Shown here one piece after another: positions 10,919-11,415 of a DNA stretch of 11,415 nt (the first letter of the stretch is position 1; the number at the start of each line of letters is the position of its first letter). The notes below the pieces were generated by a model that saw nothing but the letters and a program-made list of their open reading frames with translations, made no database searches and was not told the origin of the DNA. A program made the position numbers and the translations under genes. Location: NCBI GenBank assembly GCA_038318085.1, contig JBBQBV010000120.1, positions 1-11,415 on the forward strand, read 5' to 3'. The stretch comes from DATLGB01 sp038318085. GTDB lineage: Bacteria > Actinomycetota > Thermoleophilia > Solirubrobacterales > Solirubrobacteraceae.

Positions 10919-11344
10919 TCAGCCGGGCCGCTCCCAGCGCAGGTCCTCGAAGCGCGCGAAGTCGCGGTCGAGGGAGACGAGCGTGCAGCCATGCTCGATC
11001 GCGAGGGCGGCGAGGTAGGCGTCGGGCACGAGGTCACCCGTGGCGTCGTACTCGGTGCAGAGGCGCTCGAAGATGGCGAGGTGGCGCGCCTCCGGGCCGA
11101 GCTCCACATGACCCGGCTGCCCGGTGACAGCGTGCAGGAATGCGAAGGCGTCCTCGAGTGGGGTGGGTGCCGCCATCGCCCGACGACTCGTCACGATCCG
11201 GATGAAGCCCACCCACACGATCTGCGGAATCGAGAACGCCGCGTCCTCAGTGAGCATCCTGTCGAACCACGGCCGGACGAGGTCGTGATGCGCATGGCTC
11301 TGGCCGTGCGCTGCGATCACGACGTTGACGTCCAGCACCCTCAC
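10919..11344 (-). CDS. VapC-like PIN-domain ribonuclease toxin
   Basis: PIN-domain endoribonuclease, probably the toxin of a type II toxin-antitoxin pair; 141 residues, typical of VapC. Seen: the start LDVNVVIAAH with Asp5 and Asn7, GFIRIVTSR (46-54), LVPDAYLAALAIEHG with Asp108 (105-119), and LDRDF with Asp126 and Asp128 (125-129). The C-terminus RFEDLRWERPG resembles the VapC family catalogued as TIGR00028. The second acidic residue often found at the head of the middle motif (Glu in ELGFLR-like sequences) is absent; this protein reads VWVGFIR. That is a known variation in some PIN subfamilies but could reduce metal binding. The GTG start (11344-11342) overlaps the TGA of the upstream reading frame as GTGA, with no separate Shine-Dalgarno, which implies translational coupling. 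It lies 67 bp upstream of uvrB on the same strand. Confidence 0.85.
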   Translation of the reverse strand: MRVLDVNVVIAAHGQSHAHHDLVRPWFDRMLTEDAAFSIPQIVWVGFIRIVTSRRAMAAPTPLEDAFAFLHAVTGQPGHVELGPEARHLAIFERLCTEYDATGDLVPDAYLAALAIEHGCTLVSLDRDFARFEDLRWERPG

Positions 11345-11415
11345 CAGCGGAGCTTGTCCACCGGCAGACCCTTGTCGAGAGCCTCTCGCATCGAACGGTT
11401 GGATGTGGGGTCGAT
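11341..11415 (-). CDS. C-terminal end of presumed VapB-type antitoxin (truncated by window edge)
   Basis: The minus-strand frame is open from the right edge (11415) to TGA at 11343-11341 and gives 24 residues ending ALDKGLPVDKLRW. The stop overlaps the vapC start by four bases (GTGA), the classical arrangement of an antitoxin directly upstream of its toxin. The fragment is too short for recognition by motif, so the assignment rests on position and overlap alone. The DNA-binding N-terminus, if any, is outside the window. Confidence 0.6.
   Translation of the reverse strand: MDPTSNRSMREALDKGLPVDKLRW

Noticed and set aside
10852..11109. N-terminal extension of the uvrB frame through the intergenic gap into vapC.
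   Set aside because: UvrB similarity begins at the GTG at 10851, which has a Shine-Dalgarno. The extension overlaps the PIN gene in another phase.
11389..11405. Imperfect 17-bp palindrome (CATCGAAC-G-GTTGGATG) in the antitoxin end.
   Set aside because: It lies inside coding sequence with a mismatch and does not match the GAAC-N4-GTTC spacing. Probably chance.

Overview
This is a GC-rich, densely packed bacterial chromosomal segment. Base composition, frequent GTG/TTG starts, a DivIVA-type coiled-coil protein, an actinobacterial-style short MutY and a Gram-positive/actinobacterial LexA operator suggest an actinobacterium, perhaps of the Thermoleophilia/Solirubrobacterales type. The phylum is a reasonable inference. 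The finer placement is a guess from general resemblance and was not tested.

Layout, left to right. (1) The 3' end of a secreted LysM plus lytic transglycosylase gene (+), cut by the window edge. (2) uvrA (-), convergent with it across a 17 bp gap. (3) An 82 bp divergent control region between uvrA and ftsH, carrying a near-perfect LexA/SOS operator (CGAACG-GA-CGTTCG). (4) ftsH (+), a membrane AAA+ zinc protease, whose stop codon overlaps that of the next gene in a shared CTAG. (5) A leftward run of uvrB - mutY - divIVA-like - M32 carboxypeptidase, in transcription order from high to low coordinates. (6) Upstream of uvrB, a type II toxin-antitoxin pair: a VapC-like PIN toxin and the last 24 codons of its presumed antitoxin, overlapping by GTGA and cut by the right edge.

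The theme is genome maintenance. UvrA and UvrB form the damage-recognition half of nucleotide excision repair, and MutY removes adenine mispaired with 8-oxoguanine. They are interleaved with envelope and protein-turnover genes (FtsH, DivIVA-like, M32 peptidase, transglycosylase). uvrA has a consensus SOS box. uvrB has matching half-sites at the wrong spacing, so the two partners may be regulated differently.

No RNA genes, insertion sequences, CRISPR arrays or convincing intrinsic terminators were seen. The most unusual non-coding element is a 41-nt interrupted palindrome at 8791-8831 between uvrB and the conserved part of mutY. It also suggests that mutY starts later than its longest reading frame. 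I found no convincing evidence of a wholly new multi-gene system. The notable points are regulatory architecture and departures from family norms in MutY, FtsH and VapC.
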